A model generated the notes under the pieces. It ran no database searches and had not been told where the DNA came from. It worked only from the letters and a program-made list of their open reading frames with translations. The position numbers and the translations under genes are program-made. Of a stretch of DNA of 64,000 nt, positions 50,647-60,472 are shown piece by piece (the stretch's first letter is position 1; every line of letters begins with the position of its first letter). The stretch is from Nemorincola caseinilytica (GTDB lineage: Bacteria > Bacteroidota > Bacteroidia > Chitinophagales > Chitinophagaceae): assembly GCF_039540515.1 (NCBI RefSeq), contig NZ_BAABFA010000007.1:62001-126000 (forward strand). Direction: 5' to 3'.

Positions 50647-53187
50647 CTATTGACCATCTGTGGCCTCTGTAGGCGCCGGCGTACGGTATATCTCGAAGAC
50701 TATCTTGCCATCGGTCTCGCTGTAGTCGGCGGTCACGGTATCGCCCGCAGTGATGCGGTGATTGAGGATCTCCTCGGCCAGCGGGTCTTCCAGGTATTTC
50801 TGTATGGCCCTGTGCAGCGGCCTTGCGCCGAACTGCTGGTCGTACCCCTTCTCTGCTATGAACTTGCGCGCACCGGCAGTAAGGGTGAGGCTGAAGCCCA
50901 GCGTGTTCAGGCGTTTCAGCACATCTTTCATTATGATGTCTATGATGAGGCTGATGTGGCCTTCGTCCAGCGTGTTGAAGATGATCACATCATCTATACG
51001 GTTCAGGAACTCGGGCGAGAAGGTGCGCTTCAGCGCCTTTTCTATCACACCACGGCTGGTCTCTTCAGTGCTCACGGTCTTGGCATTGGTAGCAAAGCCC
51101 ACACCGGTGCCAAAGTCCTTCAGCTGCCTTGCGCCAATGTTCGACGTCATGATGATGAGGGTGTTCTTGAAATCCACCTTGCGACCCAGGCCATCGGTCA
51201 ACTGTCCATCGTCCAGTACCTGCAGCATGATATTGAATATATCGGGATGCGCTTTCTCTATCTCGTCCAGCAGCACTACAGAGTAGGGCTTGCGGCGTAC
51301 CTTTTCGGTAAGCTGGCCGCCCTCTTCATAGCCTACATATCCGGGAGGCGCGCCTATCAGGCGGCTCAGCGAGAATTTCTCCATGTATTCGCTCATGTCC
51401 ACCCGTATCAGGGCATCTTCCCCGTCGAACATATAGCGGGCCAGCGCGCGGGCCAGCTCGGTCTTGCCCACGCCCGTAGGGCCCAGGAATATGAACGAGC
51501 CTATAGGCTTGCGCGGATCTTTCAGCCCCACACGGTTTCGCTGTATGGCCTTCACCACTTTAATTATGGCATCGTCCTGGCCCACTACAGAGCCCTGCAG
51601 GTCTTCGCCCATGCGGCGCAGCTTGGCGCTTTCGGCCTCTACCATGCGCATCACGGGTATGCCCGTCATCATGCTTATCACCTCGGCTATGGCTTCCTCG
51701 CCTATGGGGTAGCGCCTGTGCTTGGCCTCTTCTTCCCACTCTGCCTTTGCACGGTCCAGCTCTTCGCCCAGGCGTTTTTCGCGGTCGCGCAGTGCGGCGG
51801 CCTCTTCAAAACGCTGGCTCTTCACCACCTTGTTCTTCTCCTGCTTTATATCTTCTATCTTCTTCTCCAGGTCCAGTATGTTCTGCGGTACGTTTATGTT
51901 CTTCAGGTGCACGCGTGCGCCTGCCTCGTCCAGCACATCTATGGCCTTGTCGGGCAGCAGGCGGTCGGTCATGTAGCGGTCGCTCAGCTTCACGCAGGCC
52001 TCTATGGCCTCCTGGTCGTAGCTCACGTTGTGGAAGTCCTCGTACTTAGAGCGTATGTTGTTCAGTATGATGATGGTCTCGTCCACGCTTGGCGGCTCTA
52101 CCAGCACCTTCTGAAAGCGGCGGTCCAGTGCGCCGTCCTTCTCTATGTACATGCGGTATTCATCCAGGGTAGATGCGCCTATGCATTGCAGGTCGCCACG
52201 CGCCAGTGCAGGCTTGAAGATGTTGGAAGCATCCAGCGAGCCTGATGCGCCACCTGCGCCTACTATGGTGTGTATCTCGTCTATGAAGAGTATCACATCA
52301 CGGTTCTTCTCCAGCTCGTTCATTATGGCCTTCATGCGCTCTTCGAACTGGCCACGGTATTTGGTACCTGCCACCAGTGCGGCCAGGTCCAGGCTTATCA
52401 CACGCTTGTCGAACAGCACACGCGAAACCTTGCGCTGCACTATACGCAGTGCCAGGCCTTCTACTATGGCCGTCTTGCCCACGCCGGGCTCGCCTATCAG
52501 TATAGGGTTGTTCTTCTTGCGGCGCGATAGTATCTGCGATACGCGCTCTATCTCTTCCTCGCGGCCCACTATGGGGTCCAGGTTGCCCAGCTCGGCTATG
52601 CGGGTTATATCGCGGCCAAAGTTGTCCAGCACCGGCGTCTTCGACTTGGTGTTGCCCGTCTGTGGCTTGCGCTGCTGGTACTGGCGGCGTTCGTCATCAT
52701 CGTCGAACTCTTCCGATCCGGGATCGTTGTAGTCGGCCGACGGGCTACCACCCTGCAGTATGCTCAGCTCCCCTTTGAAGCGCTCATAGTCCACATCCAG
52801 GTTGCTCAGTATCTGTGTAGCCACATTCTCTTTGTTCTTCAGTATGCTCAGCATCAGATGCTCTGTCTCTACTGTGGGGCTTTTCAGCGCTTTGGCCTCC
52901 AGCACGGTGATGCGTATCACCTTTTCGGCCTGCTTGGTAAGTGGCAGGCTGTTGATGCTGGACATAGGCTTGTTGTTCTTGTCCTTGATAGCGCTTTCCA
53001 GCTCTTTGCGCAGCTCGAAGAGGTCTACATGCATACTCTGCAATACCTTGAGGGCCATACCGTCGCCCTCCCTTATCAGGCCAAGCAACAGGTGTTCTGT
53101 GCCTATGAAATCATTGCCGAGCCTAAGCGCCTCTTCCCTGCTGTACGATATTATCTCTTTTACTTTTGGCGAGAAATTGGAATCCAT
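50647..53187 (-). CDS. clpC: ATP-dependent Clp protease ATP-binding subunit ClpC
   Basis: 846 residues. ClpC unfolds proteins and feeds them to ClpP or acts as a chaperone. The order is: two N-terminal Clp repeats (about 1-145), an acidic linker, AAA+ domain 1 with Walker A GEPGVGKT (232-239), a central region with the UVR-like coiled coil ('IEDIKQEKNKVVKSQRFEEA') and AAA+ domain 2 with GPTGVGKTELARALA. A clear Shine-Dalgarno (AGGAGAA, 6 bases before ATG) precedes it, which is unusual in this window. No ctsR or mcsAB operon is present. Confidence 0.97.
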   Translation of the reverse strand: MDSNFSPKVKEIISYSREEALRLGNDFIGTEHLLLGLIREGDGMALKVLQSMHVDLFELRKELESAIKDKNNKPMSSINSLPLTKQAEKVIRITVLEAKALKSPTVETEHLMLSILKNKENVATQILSNLDVDYERFKGELSILQGGSPSADYNDPGSEEFDDDDERRQYQQRKPQTGNTKSKTPVLDNFGRDITRIAELGNLDPIVGREEEIERVSQILSRRKKNNPILIGEPGVGKTAIVEGLALRIVQRKVSRVLFDKRVISLDLAALVAGTKYRGQFEERMKAIMNELEKNRDVILFIDEIHTIVGAGGASGSLDASNIFKPALARGDLQCIGASTLDEYRMYIEKDGALDRRFQKVLVEPPSVDETIIILNNIRSKYEDFHNVSYDQEAIEACVKLSDRYMTDRLLPDKAIDVLDEAGARVHLKNINVPQNILDLEKKIEDIKQEKNKVVKSQRFEEAAALRDREKRLGEELDRAKAEWEEEAKHRRYPIGEEAIAEVISMMTGIPVMRMVEAESAKLRRMGEDLQGSVVGQDDAIIKVVKAIQRNRVGLKDPRKPIGSFIFLGPTGVGKTELARALARYMFDGEDALIRVDMSEYMEKFSLSRLIGAPPGYVGYEEGGQLTEKVRRKPYSVVLLDEIEKAHPDIFNIMLQVLDDGQLTDGLGRKVDFKNTLIIMTSNIGARQLKDFGTGVGFATNAKTVSTEETSRGVIEKALKRTFSPEFLNRIDDVIIFNTLDEGHISLIIDIIMKDVLKRLNTLGFSLTLTAGARKFIAEKGYDQQFGARPLHRAIQKYLEDPLAEEILNHRITAGDTVTADYSETDGKIVFEIYRTPAPTEATDGQ

Positions 53188-53368
53188 GTTGGTTCTCCTG
53201 ATTTTTTATAAAGTTAATGATTTTAGGGGTTCGGGCTATCTGCAATAATTATAAGTGTATTTTGCGGACTTATAGATCTCTTACGTTCGTAAAGTGGCAT
53301 TCGGAAAAAGATCTTATTTTTAGTTATGCCACATCACCATCGCCATCACCTCTAAATGAATTATACCA

Positions 53369-53746
53369 ATGGACTTCAAAATTGATACCAGAGACACTTT
53401 TTCAGTAATAACGCCTATGGGCGATGAAATATCGGTTAATTTGTCAGAGGAGCTGCATGCTACTATCCGAAAAATGAGGCAAAGCGGCAGTCAGAACTTC
53501 ATTGTAGACCTGCAGCACTGCAGCAGCATTGAAAATGAGGCCATTGAGGGGCTGGTGGCCATGCACGAGGAAAGCTACAGCATGGGCAGATCGCTGGTAT
53601 TCACGGGGGTAAAGGGCAAAGTGCTGGCCGCCATAAAGCAGAGCGAGACCGATGAACTGATAAACCTGGCACCCAAGATGATAGAGGCAATAGATATAAT
53701 AAGTATGGAGATACTGGAGCGCGACCTCTTTGAAGAGGAAGGATAG
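53369..53746 (+). CDS. STAS-domain (anti-anti-sigma factor-like) protein
   Basis: 125 residues with a STAS-like fold: 'FSVITPMGDEISVNLSEELH', 'NFIVDLQHCSSIENEAIEGL' (the Ser/Thr phosphosite region), 'SLVFTGVKGKVLAAIKQSET'. Such proteins are switched by serine kinases and often release sigma factors; the 'CSSIENEAIEGL' stretch has two Ser but not the strict DSS/T. No anti-sigma kinase lies beside it. It is followed 75 bases on by sixA, with a near-consensus promoter between. Confidence 0.72.
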   Translation: MDFKIDTRDTFSVITPMGDEISVNLSEELHATIRKMRQSGSQNFIVDLQHCSSIENEAIEGLVAMHEESYSMGRSLVFTGVKGKVLAAIKQSETDELINLAPKMIEAIDIISMEILERDLFEEEG

Positions 53747-53821
53747 CTTAGGGCAAGTGCGCGGTTTTTAGTTACTTTGCGTTTGTGTAGCACTGCCCAA
53801 TAAGACACCCCTTCTTTGAAT

Positions 53822-54328
53822 ATGGAACGTACCCTTGTAGTGATAAGGCATGCCAAATCGAGCTGGAACGACCCTTTGAAGAGCGACTTTGAAAGGCCGC
53901 TCAACGACAGGGGCAACCGCGATGCACCCGAAATGGCGGCAAGGCTGAAAAAGGCAGGGCTGATACCCGACCTGGTAATAGCCAGCTCTGCTAAAAGAAC
54001 ACGCCAGACGGCACTGCTAATGGCCGAGGTGCTGGGGTACGACAAAGACCGCATACAACTGGAAGAGAAACTGTACCACTGTGTGCCTGCCACTATGGAA
54101 GAGGTGCTGTATGCCGTGGCCGATGATGTGAGCACTGTGTTCATGGTGGCGCACAATCCCGGCATCACAGAGTTCGCCAATCAGTTGTCGCCACAGTTCT
54201 ATGTAGGCAACCTGCCTACATGCGGCGTGGTAGCGGCCAGCTTCTCTGCCGCAAGCTGGGCCGAGCTGGCTACCGCAAAGAAGAACGTTTTTTTATACGA
54301 CACCCCTAAAAATGAGCATGATCGCTAA
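53822..54328 (+). CDS. sixA: SixA-type phosphohistidine phosphatase
   Basis: 168 residues from the ATG at 53822; a TTG two codons up is ignored. The histidine phosphatase motif is 'LVVIRHAKSSW' with His10 as the phosphate acceptor. 'FERPLNDRGNRDAPEMAARL', 'IASSAKRTRQTALLMAEVL' and 'FMVAHNPGITEFANQL' complete the active site. In E. coli SixA removes phosphate from NPr or ArcB. It overlaps the next gene by 17 bases, so it may be co-regulated with the kinase-RapZ fusion, which is suggestive for phosphosugar control. Confidence 0.9.
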   Translation: MERTLVVIRHAKSSWNDPLKSDFERPLNDRGNRDAPEMAARLKKAGLIPDLVIASSAKRTRQTALLMAEVLGYDKDRIQLEEKLYHCVPATMEEVLYAVADDVSTVFMVAHNPGITEFANQLSPQFYVGNLPTCGVVAASFSAASWAELATAKKNVFLYDTPKNEHDR

Positions 54329-55811
54329 TAAGGCCACTACAGCACAGATAACGGCCACACTGGAAAAACTGTTCGAAGAACACTTCGATAAAAAGCCGGA
54401 GTCTATAGAGGCGCTTGCCGTATCGGGCTCCGACAGGCGATACTATCGCATCACATCGGGCAGTACAGTGGCCATAGGTACCTACAATACCAATGTGGCC
54501 GAGAACAATACCTACTTCTACTTCACAGAGCTTTTTCGCAGGCACCAGATAAATGTGCCCGAGATATACCACCGCAGTAAGGACCGCAGGGCATACCTGC
54601 AGCAAGATGTAGGCAAGACCACCCTCTTCGACCTGGTGATAAAGGAGGGCTATACCGAGAACGTGCGCAAGCTGTACCACAAGGCGCTGGCACAACTGGC
54701 CAAGGTACAGTGGGTGGCCGGCCGCGAGGCCGACTACAAGCAGTGCTTCTCTGCCCGCCAGTTCGACGAGAAGGCCATCATGTCCGACCTGCTGTATTTC
54801 AAATATTACTTTGCCGACCTGCAGGGCATACCTTACGACCGCTCGCTGCTCATAAGCGAGATGGAGCTGCTGAGCAAGGACCTGGGCCGTGTGCAGCCGC
54901 AGACCTTCATGTACCGCGACTTCCAGAGCCGCAATATAATGGTACATGAGGGCAAGCTGTACTTCATAGATTTCCAGGGCGGCATGCAGGGGCCGCCGCA
55001 GTACGATATAGCATCGCTGCTGTGGCAGGCGCGCGCACAACTGCCCGCGCCGTGGAAGGAAGACCTGCTGAACAGCTATATAGCATCTCTTGCCGACCTG
55101 CATGTACCGCGTATGGACGAGATATACTTCAGGCGCGGCTATGTACAGTTCGTACTGGTGAGGCTGCTGCAGGTACTGGGCGCATATGGCTTCAGGGGAC
55201 TGCTGCAGCACAAGGCACACTTCATCACCAGCATAGGCCCCGCGCTGAAGAACCTGGAGACCTTCCTGTCCGGTCATCCGCAGACACCCAACTACCCCGA
55301 GCTGCGCTCGCTGCTGGAAAAGATCACCTCGCGCGATATGCAGGACAGGTACGCTACCGCCATTACAGACAAGGAGCCCAAGCTGGAGATACAGGTATGC
55401 AGCTTTTCTTACAAGGGCGGCATACCCAAGGCATCGGGCCCGCATGGCGGTGGCTATGTGTTCGATTGCCGTGGCCTCCTCAACCCCGGCAGGTATGCGG
55501 CCTACAAATACCTTACCGGCAATGACGAGCTGGTGAAACAGTTCCTGGAGCGCGAAACGCGCATGCCCGACTTCATGAACCATGTATATGCCCTGGTGTC
55601 TATAAACGTGGAAGACTATATAGCACGCGGCTTCGAGCAGCTGAGCATCTCCTTTGGCTGCACCGGCGGGCAGCACCGCTCGGTATATGCCGCCAACGAG
55701 CTAGCAAAGCACCTGCGCGCCCGCTACAACGTAAAGGTGGAAGTGACCCACCTGAACGAGAAGAAGTGGCTGCTGGCCGATGAGCAACCTACCGATACCA
55801 ATGCACACTAA
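54312..55811 (+). CDS. APH-fold sugar kinase (AmgK-like) fused to a RapZ C-terminal domain
   Basis: 499 residues. The first 330 are an aminoglycoside phosphotransferase-fold kinase: 'SGSDRRYYRI', catalytic Asp203 and Asn208 ('YRDFQSRNIM') and metal-binding Asp220 in 'YFIDFQGGMQG'. The Arg-Asp form, rather than His-x-Asp, is typical of AmgK-like aminosugar kinases. Residues 360-485 match the RapZ C-terminal domain: 'SFSYKGGIPKASGPHGGGYV', 'FDCRGLLNPGRY', 'FGCTGGQHRSVYAANELA'. In E. coli this domain senses glucosamine-6-phosphate. The N-terminal P-loop of RapZ is absent. A link between aminosugar phosphorylation and GlcN6P sensing is likely. Confidence 0.88.
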   Translation: MSMIANKATTAQITATLEKLFEEHFDKKPESIEALAVSGSDRRYYRITSGSTVAIGTYNTNVAENNTYFYFTELFRRHQINVPEIYHRSKDRRAYLQQDVGKTTLFDLVIKEGYTENVRKLYHKALAQLAKVQWVAGREADYKQCFSARQFDEKAIMSDLLYFKYYFADLQGIPYDRSLLISEMELLSKDLGRVQPQTFMYRDFQSRNIMVHEGKLYFIDFQGGMQGPPQYDIASLLWQARAQLPAPWKEDLLNSYIASLADLHVPRMDEIYFRRGYVQFVLVRLLQVLGAYGFRGLLQHKAHFITSIGPALKNLETFLSGHPQTPNYPELRSLLEKITSRDMQDRYATAITDKEPKLEIQVCSFSYKGGIPKASGPHGGGYVFDCRGLLNPGRYAAYKYLTGNDELVKQFLERETRMPDFMNHVYALVSINVEDYIARGFEQLSISFGCTGGQHRSVYAANELAKHLRARYNVKVEVTHLNEKKWLLADEQPTDTNAH

Positions 55812-55836
55812 ACCATAGCGCAACGCGATAATGATA

Positions 55837-55873
55837 ATGGGCCAATGTCTTCCGACATTGGCCCATTTCTTTT
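55837..55873 (+). terminator. intrinsic terminator after the kinase-RapZ gene
   Basis: 13-bp stem ATGGGCCAATGTC / GACATTGGCCCAT with a TTCC loop, followed by TTCTTTT. Confidence 0.9.
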
Positions 55874-55888
55874 AGTGGCCGCACGCTA

Positions 55889-55922
55889 GCAAAACAAAGG
55901 GCCGGTATCATACCGGCCCTTT
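55889..55922 (-). terminator. intrinsic terminator of the T9SS surface-protein gene
   Basis: 12-bp stem AAAGGGCCGGTA (55896-55907) / TACCGGCCCTTT (55911-55922), followed on the minus strand by GTTTTGC. Confidence 0.8.
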
Positions 55923-55950
55923 GAAAGGATAAGAATAGCAAAGCACGCTA

Positions 55951-58900
55951 CTACTTCTGCACTACGAAGCGTATAGTGCGGTTCTGGTCATTCCCTGTGA
56001 TCCTCAGCAGGTATGTACCATTGGCTATCTCATCATCCATTTTCACTGCGGCCTTTATGTGTCCGTTCGTCACAGGCACAGTGTTCTTGTATATCGCCCT
56101 TCCCAGCATGTCCACTATCTCCATTTCCATGGTCTTTTCGCCGGTCATGCCAGCTATATCACCCATCAGGGTGAATGTGCCGGTATTGGGGTTGGGTATT
56201 ATACGCACCAGGCTTGCTGCATCGGCCGTAGCGGCCATATCACCTTCTTCGGCAGCGCCTGGTCTTGGCGCAGGATATGGCATATGCACATTGCAATCAA
56301 AACCCCATGTACAATCGCCTATACCGAACTGGAACACTGTGAGGTACAATGCACCGCTATACAATGGCGACATAGGTGTAACGGCCGCTGTGAGTGTGAT
56401 AGTACCTCCTGCCACAGGGTTCAGGCTGGCATCCAGCGCCCATATTTTCACAAATACGCCGGGCACCCAGCCTACCACTACCAGCGAATTGGTAACATCA
56501 TCATAGTACACAGGGCAGCCAGTAGGCGGCGTTACCACCGAATCGGTGATGCTGCAACCGGCCAGTATATGGTGGTTGGTACAGCCGCCATCTGCGGCAG
56601 ATGCTGTAACGCTGGTAAGCGCAAAGTGTACCGGCATGGACGAGGTAGGCACAGCTACCGTAGCAGAGCCATCGCCACTGATATTGAGCCCTGCAGAGCC
56701 AGAACCACCGGGGAACGAAGGACTGCTGGTGAATGACACCGAGCCAAGCGAAGGACCACCCGTGAAGTTAAGTGTGACAGGCGATGTGGCCGCCGATGGG
56801 CATACAGCGCCACCACATGTCATAGACACTACAGGCAGCGGGTGAACAATGACATCTACTACAGAATTCGCCTCGCAGCGAAGCCTTGCATTCCTGTCAA
56901 CTGCCGCACCGGTAACCGCATACAGGCCATTGTATGCAGGCGTAACACCCGATATGGTATATGTAGGGGTAGATGAATAGTCTGGCAGTATGCCCATACC
57001 TGTTGGGTAGGCAGGCCCTTCCCAATAATACGGGTCGGTACAGCCGGTGCAGGTGGCAGTGAGTACCAGGTCATTGCCCTCGCACAGCGGGTCGTTATAC
57101 GTCAGCGTCATGGTAGGGTATGGCAGCCTTACCACCGTTACAGGTGTACCGGCAACAGTATGCAGGCAGCAGCCCAGCACCCATGCCACCTGGAAAGTAG
57201 TGGTAACACCTATCGTCCGGGTGAATGAACCATTGCCCATAGCATCCAGCGGTACCAGTATGGGTGGGAACACCGCCGGTGTAGCCGTAACAGACACCGT
57301 AGTATTGGGGGAGCCGCATATCTGCAGTGTCACAGGCTTGGTGCCACAGGCTGCCTTACCATTGCTGCATATATCGGCATAAGGCCAAGCTACTTTTTGC
57401 TTGCAGCTCTGCAGCTTCACACCCTTGCAGTATGGCGCGAGGTGCGAGGTGACGCTGGTAGCCGTCATCACCACCATGCCTTCATTGTGTACGCCATATA
57501 ATACTGTGGCATAGCCTACGCCCGAGCTATTGAGCGTAACGGGAGACCCGGTGATCGTTCCGGGGCAGCAGGGGTCGTTGTATTCCCATGTCACGGTAGC
57601 GCCGGGTGTACCTGTTATCTTGTACACCAGCGGTGTACCGGGGCATGGTATCTTGCAGCCTACATAGGTGATAGAGGTGACCACAGGCAGCGCCCTTACC
57701 ACCAGGTTCACACTGGCGCTTGTGCCGCAGCGATGGTTGTATACGGTAACACCGTTATACCCATTGTCTGCCATTGTCACCGAAGAGAGCGTTACAGATG
57801 GAAGACCCACAATAAAGCCCGGCCTTACAGGATCGGCGAAAGACCATACATAGTCGGTAGCTGTAGGTGTAACAGTAGTGGTGAACACTACATTATCGCC
57901 CTCGCATACAGGGTTTGGCGTAGCCGATACTACTACTGTAGGATACTCGTATACCGTGAATGTAAAGCAGTTGCCTGCATACATGTGGGTGCAGCAGCCT
58001 GTAGCGCCGGTGATGCAGTAGGTATAGGTGCCTGCTGCCAGGGGCCCTGTAGTATAGGTGCCCTGTCCTGTTGCATCGAGGTCTACATACATATCGGGGC
58101 CGGAAGGCGCCAGGTGGAACCATGCCTTGCCATATTTAGGCCCCTGGAAGTAGAGTGTCATGGTCTGTCCTACACACTTGGTCTCGGGGTCGTTCATTAT
58201 CGTAGCCTGTGGCCATGCTATCTTTATCATGCCGCCGGCATTGTTGCGGCCGTGGCAGCCTTTGTCGCTTATTATGTCGTCTATGCGTACATATACCATA
58301 CCTTCTCCCGAGGCGCCAGGTGTAGCAAAAACAGTAGCTATACCTGAGGCAGGTATCGTTGCGGTCAGCCCGCTATGCCATATCAGGGTAGCTGGGTCTT
58401 GCCAGCTCCAGTATACGGTAGCGCCCGGTGTGCCGGTGATGTGGAAATAGAGGTCCATATTGGGGCATGGCAGCAGGCAGCCGAAGTACGATATATCTGT
58501 TACCGACGGCAGTGGGTTCACAGTGATAACGGTAGAGTTGCTGGAAGAAGCGCAGCAGTTGGTAACGCCATAGTATACCGTAGCAGTGCCGGGGCCAACG
58601 CCAAGGCCTACATATCCTGCCAGCCCCAGATCTATAACACCCGGGTTATCTGTGCTCCAGGTACCGGTGCCGCTACCAAGGCCCATTATCAGTGAAGAGA
58701 ACGTTACTGTTTCGCCTACACATATCTCCAGCTTATCGCCCCATACCGATCGTACATCGGGTACAGGGTCTACGCAAATGTGGAGCCATGCATCGGGGTA
58801 TATGGTACAATGCGATAGCGGGTCCTCTATACTGATGATGTGTATAGATGTATTGGGAGACGCTGCAGTAGTACTATAAGAGAACAGACCAGAACCAAGC

Positions 58901-60432
58901 GCAAGACCGTAGGCGAGGCCACCGGGTACAGTTTCGAAATAAATGATCGCATTTGGTGCCGTATAGAACTGAAAGGTAAGTTCAGTGCCTTCGCAGTGAT
59001 GACCTGTGACCTCGGCAAAGCCGGTGAATGTTGGTAAAGGGTTGACCGATACCAGCGCGGTGGTGAATGCAGTACCACAGGCATTTGTATAGGAATATGT
59101 GACAGTGGTCGTCCCTCCTGCAACACCTCTGATACTGCCATCAGCATTTATATCGGCAATGGCAGTATTATCTATACTCCATGTACCACCCGGGCTATAA
59201 GGCCCGGTATGTACCGGCATGACAGAGGACCCTTCGCACATTGTCATATCGTCTATGTGCCCAGCCAAAGGCGTGGGGATCACGGTAATGGTAGCTGTAG
59301 CATATGTAGGGCCGCAGTCGTTAGAAACAGAATAGGTGATCAATGTCGTTCCTCCTGCAAGACCGGTAACGGTCCCCCCGGGGCTCAAGCTAGCTATCAA
59401 TGGGTTTTGTATGCTCCACGTCCCGCCGGGAGTTGGGGTACCGGTGTGTGAGGGGGTAACTATATCGCCCTGGCACATCGTGATATCGGCTATATGCCCG
59501 GGATCGGCACCTGGTCTTGGTTCGGCATGTACATAAAGTGTCTCGTTACATCCGAAACCTGGGAAAGCCGTCATTACAAGAGCATAGTCTGTAGGGCTGC
59601 TGGGAGCTGAAATGGAAGGAGCGCCGCCAGCAGTTGTAGAGCTTATGAATGTCCATAAGGGCAACTCATACCAGTTGTAAGTGCTATAACCCTGAGGGGC
59701 ATTGGGGAGCGAGGTAGTTCCCGGATAGCAAGGACGTATGGTGGATAAGAATGGCGTACAATCGACATCGACATAAGCATATGCAAAATGTCCGCCTTGA
59801 GAACAGTCTGCCGTAACGAATTCTATAGTGGCAGGGGAAGCACTCAAAGGTATCTTCAGGCTGCCTGTACGCCAATTCTGATACCATGTCATACCGCCGC
59901 CTATTGGATTGGCAGACAGTATGAATCCCGGAAGGCTCACGGCATTGTAATTGTAGGAAGCACAAGAGAGGACGTTGCCACTATTATCATAAGCTGAAGC
60001 CTTGAAGAATGGCTGGTCTACTTCATCATGACCCGGATCCTGTATCACAAGAGCGAAAGCATAGTTCACTACGACATAAGACTCGGTAGCAGGTACGGTC
60101 ACAGTATATTTTGCCCTGGTGGCTCGCTGGCCGGCCAAGGTACCACCTAGCTTTAAAGAGAAATTGTTGCCGGGCAATATGCTAGTCGGACAAACCACAG
60201 GGAATCCGCCATATCCATCTGTGCCTGTACCAGACATGATCTCGGCCTGATTGATGACCGGCGGTACTACGGTCGCCGACCATGCGATAGGGGGAGCATT
60301 GGAACCTAGTGTGATCTGCCAGTTGCTAAAGCCACCCGTTTCAAAGTCCATATTCGGTGCGAAGCTGCATTGCGCCATCGCAGAAAAGTTGGCTATCATT
60401 GCGATGATAAGCCATAATACATATCTTTTCAT
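55951..60432 (-). CDS. large T9SS-secreted surface protein with Ig-like repeats
   Basis: 1493 residues. A signal peptide (MKRYVLWLIIAMIANFSAMA) is followed by a lectin-like N-terminal domain (about 22-230). Two near-identical Big-2-like units come next ('GHIADITMCQGDIVTPSHTG' and 'GHIDDMTMCEGSSVMPVHTG'). After that are alternating Ig-like and cysteine-pair units, the latter seen near residues 647 and 924 ('ISYFGCLLPCP', 'ITYVGCKIPCP' with 'ITGTPGATV'). The last 80 residues are a type A T9SS sorting domain ('VRIIPNPNTGTFTLMGDIAG', 'EIVDMLGRAIYKN', 'GTYLLRITG'). It is probably a surface adhesin or matrix component. It is preceded 40 bases upstream by a small secreted protein. Confidence 0.9.
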   Translation of the reverse strand: MKRYVLWLIIAMIANFSAMAQCSFAPNMDFETGGFSNWQITLGSNAPPIAWSATVVPPVINQAEIMSGTGTDGYGGFPVVCPTSILPGNNFSLKLGGTLAGQRATRAKYTVTVPATESYVVVNYAFALVIQDPGHDEVDQPFFKASAYDNSGNVLSCASYNYNAVSLPGFILSANPIGGGMTWYQNWRTGSLKIPLSASPATIEFVTADCSQGGHFAYAYVDVDCTPFLSTIRPCYPGTTSLPNAPQGYSTYNWYELPLWTFISSTTAGGAPSISAPSSPTDYALVMTAFPGFGCNETLYVHAEPRPGADPGHIADITMCQGDIVTPSHTGTPTPGGTWSIQNPLIASLSPGGTVTGLAGGTTLITYSVSNDCGPTYATATITVIPTPLAGHIDDMTMCEGSSVMPVHTGPYSPGGTWSIDNTAIADINADGSIRGVAGGTTTVTYSYTNACGTAFTTALVSVNPLPTFTGFAEVTGHHCEGTELTFQFYTAPNAIIYFETVPGGLAYGLALGSGLFSYSTTAASPNTSIHIISIEDPLSHCTIYPDAWLHICVDPVPDVRSVWGDKLEICVGETVTFSSLIMGLGSGTGTWSTDNPGVIDLGLAGYVGLGVGPGTATVYYGVTNCCASSSNSTVITVNPLPSVTDISYFGCLLPCPNMDLYFHITGTPGATVYWSWQDPATLIWHSGLTATIPASGIATVFATPGASGEGMVYVRIDDIISDKGCHGRNNAGGMIKIAWPQATIMNDPETKCVGQTMTLYFQGPKYGKAWFHLAPSGPDMYVDLDATGQGTYTTGPLAAGTYTYCITGATGCCTHMYAGNCFTFTVYEYPTVVVSATPNPVCEGDNVVFTTTVTPTATDYVWSFADPVRPGFIVGLPSVTLSSVTMADNGYNGVTVYNHRCGTSASVNLVVRALPVVTSITYVGCKIPCPGTPLVYKITGTPGATVTWEYNDPCCPGTITGSPVTLNSSGVGYATVLYGVHNEGMVVMTATSVTSHLAPYCKGVKLQSCKQKVAWPYADICSNGKAACGTKPVTLQICGSPNTTVSVTATPAVFPPILVPLDAMGNGSFTRTIGVTTTFQVAWVLGCCLHTVAGTPVTVVRLPYPTMTLTYNDPLCEGNDLVLTATCTGCTDPYYWEGPAYPTGMGILPDYSSTPTYTISGVTPAYNGLYAVTGAAVDRNARLRCEANSVVDVIVHPLPVVSMTCGGAVCPSAATSPVTLNFTGGPSLGSVSFTSSPSFPGGSGSAGLNISGDGSATVAVPTSSMPVHFALTSVTASAADGGCTNHHILAGCSITDSVVTPPTGCPVYYDDVTNSLVVVGWVPGVFVKIWALDASLNPVAGGTITLTAAVTPMSPLYSGALYLTVFQFGIGDCTWGFDCNVHMPYPAPRPGAAEEGDMAATADAASLVRIIPNPNTGTFTLMGDIAGMTGEKTMEMEIVDMLGRAIYKNTVPVTNGHIKAAVKMDDEIANGTYLLRITGNDQNRTIRFVVQK

Positions 60433-60472
60433 TGTGTTTTCTTTTTAGTTTACGATCTGAGAAAGAAGAATA

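Noticed and set aside
50644..52245. 533-codon plus-strand ORF opposite clpC
   Set aside because: clpC is certain from two Walker motifs and Clp repeats; the opposite frame is a codon-bias artefact.
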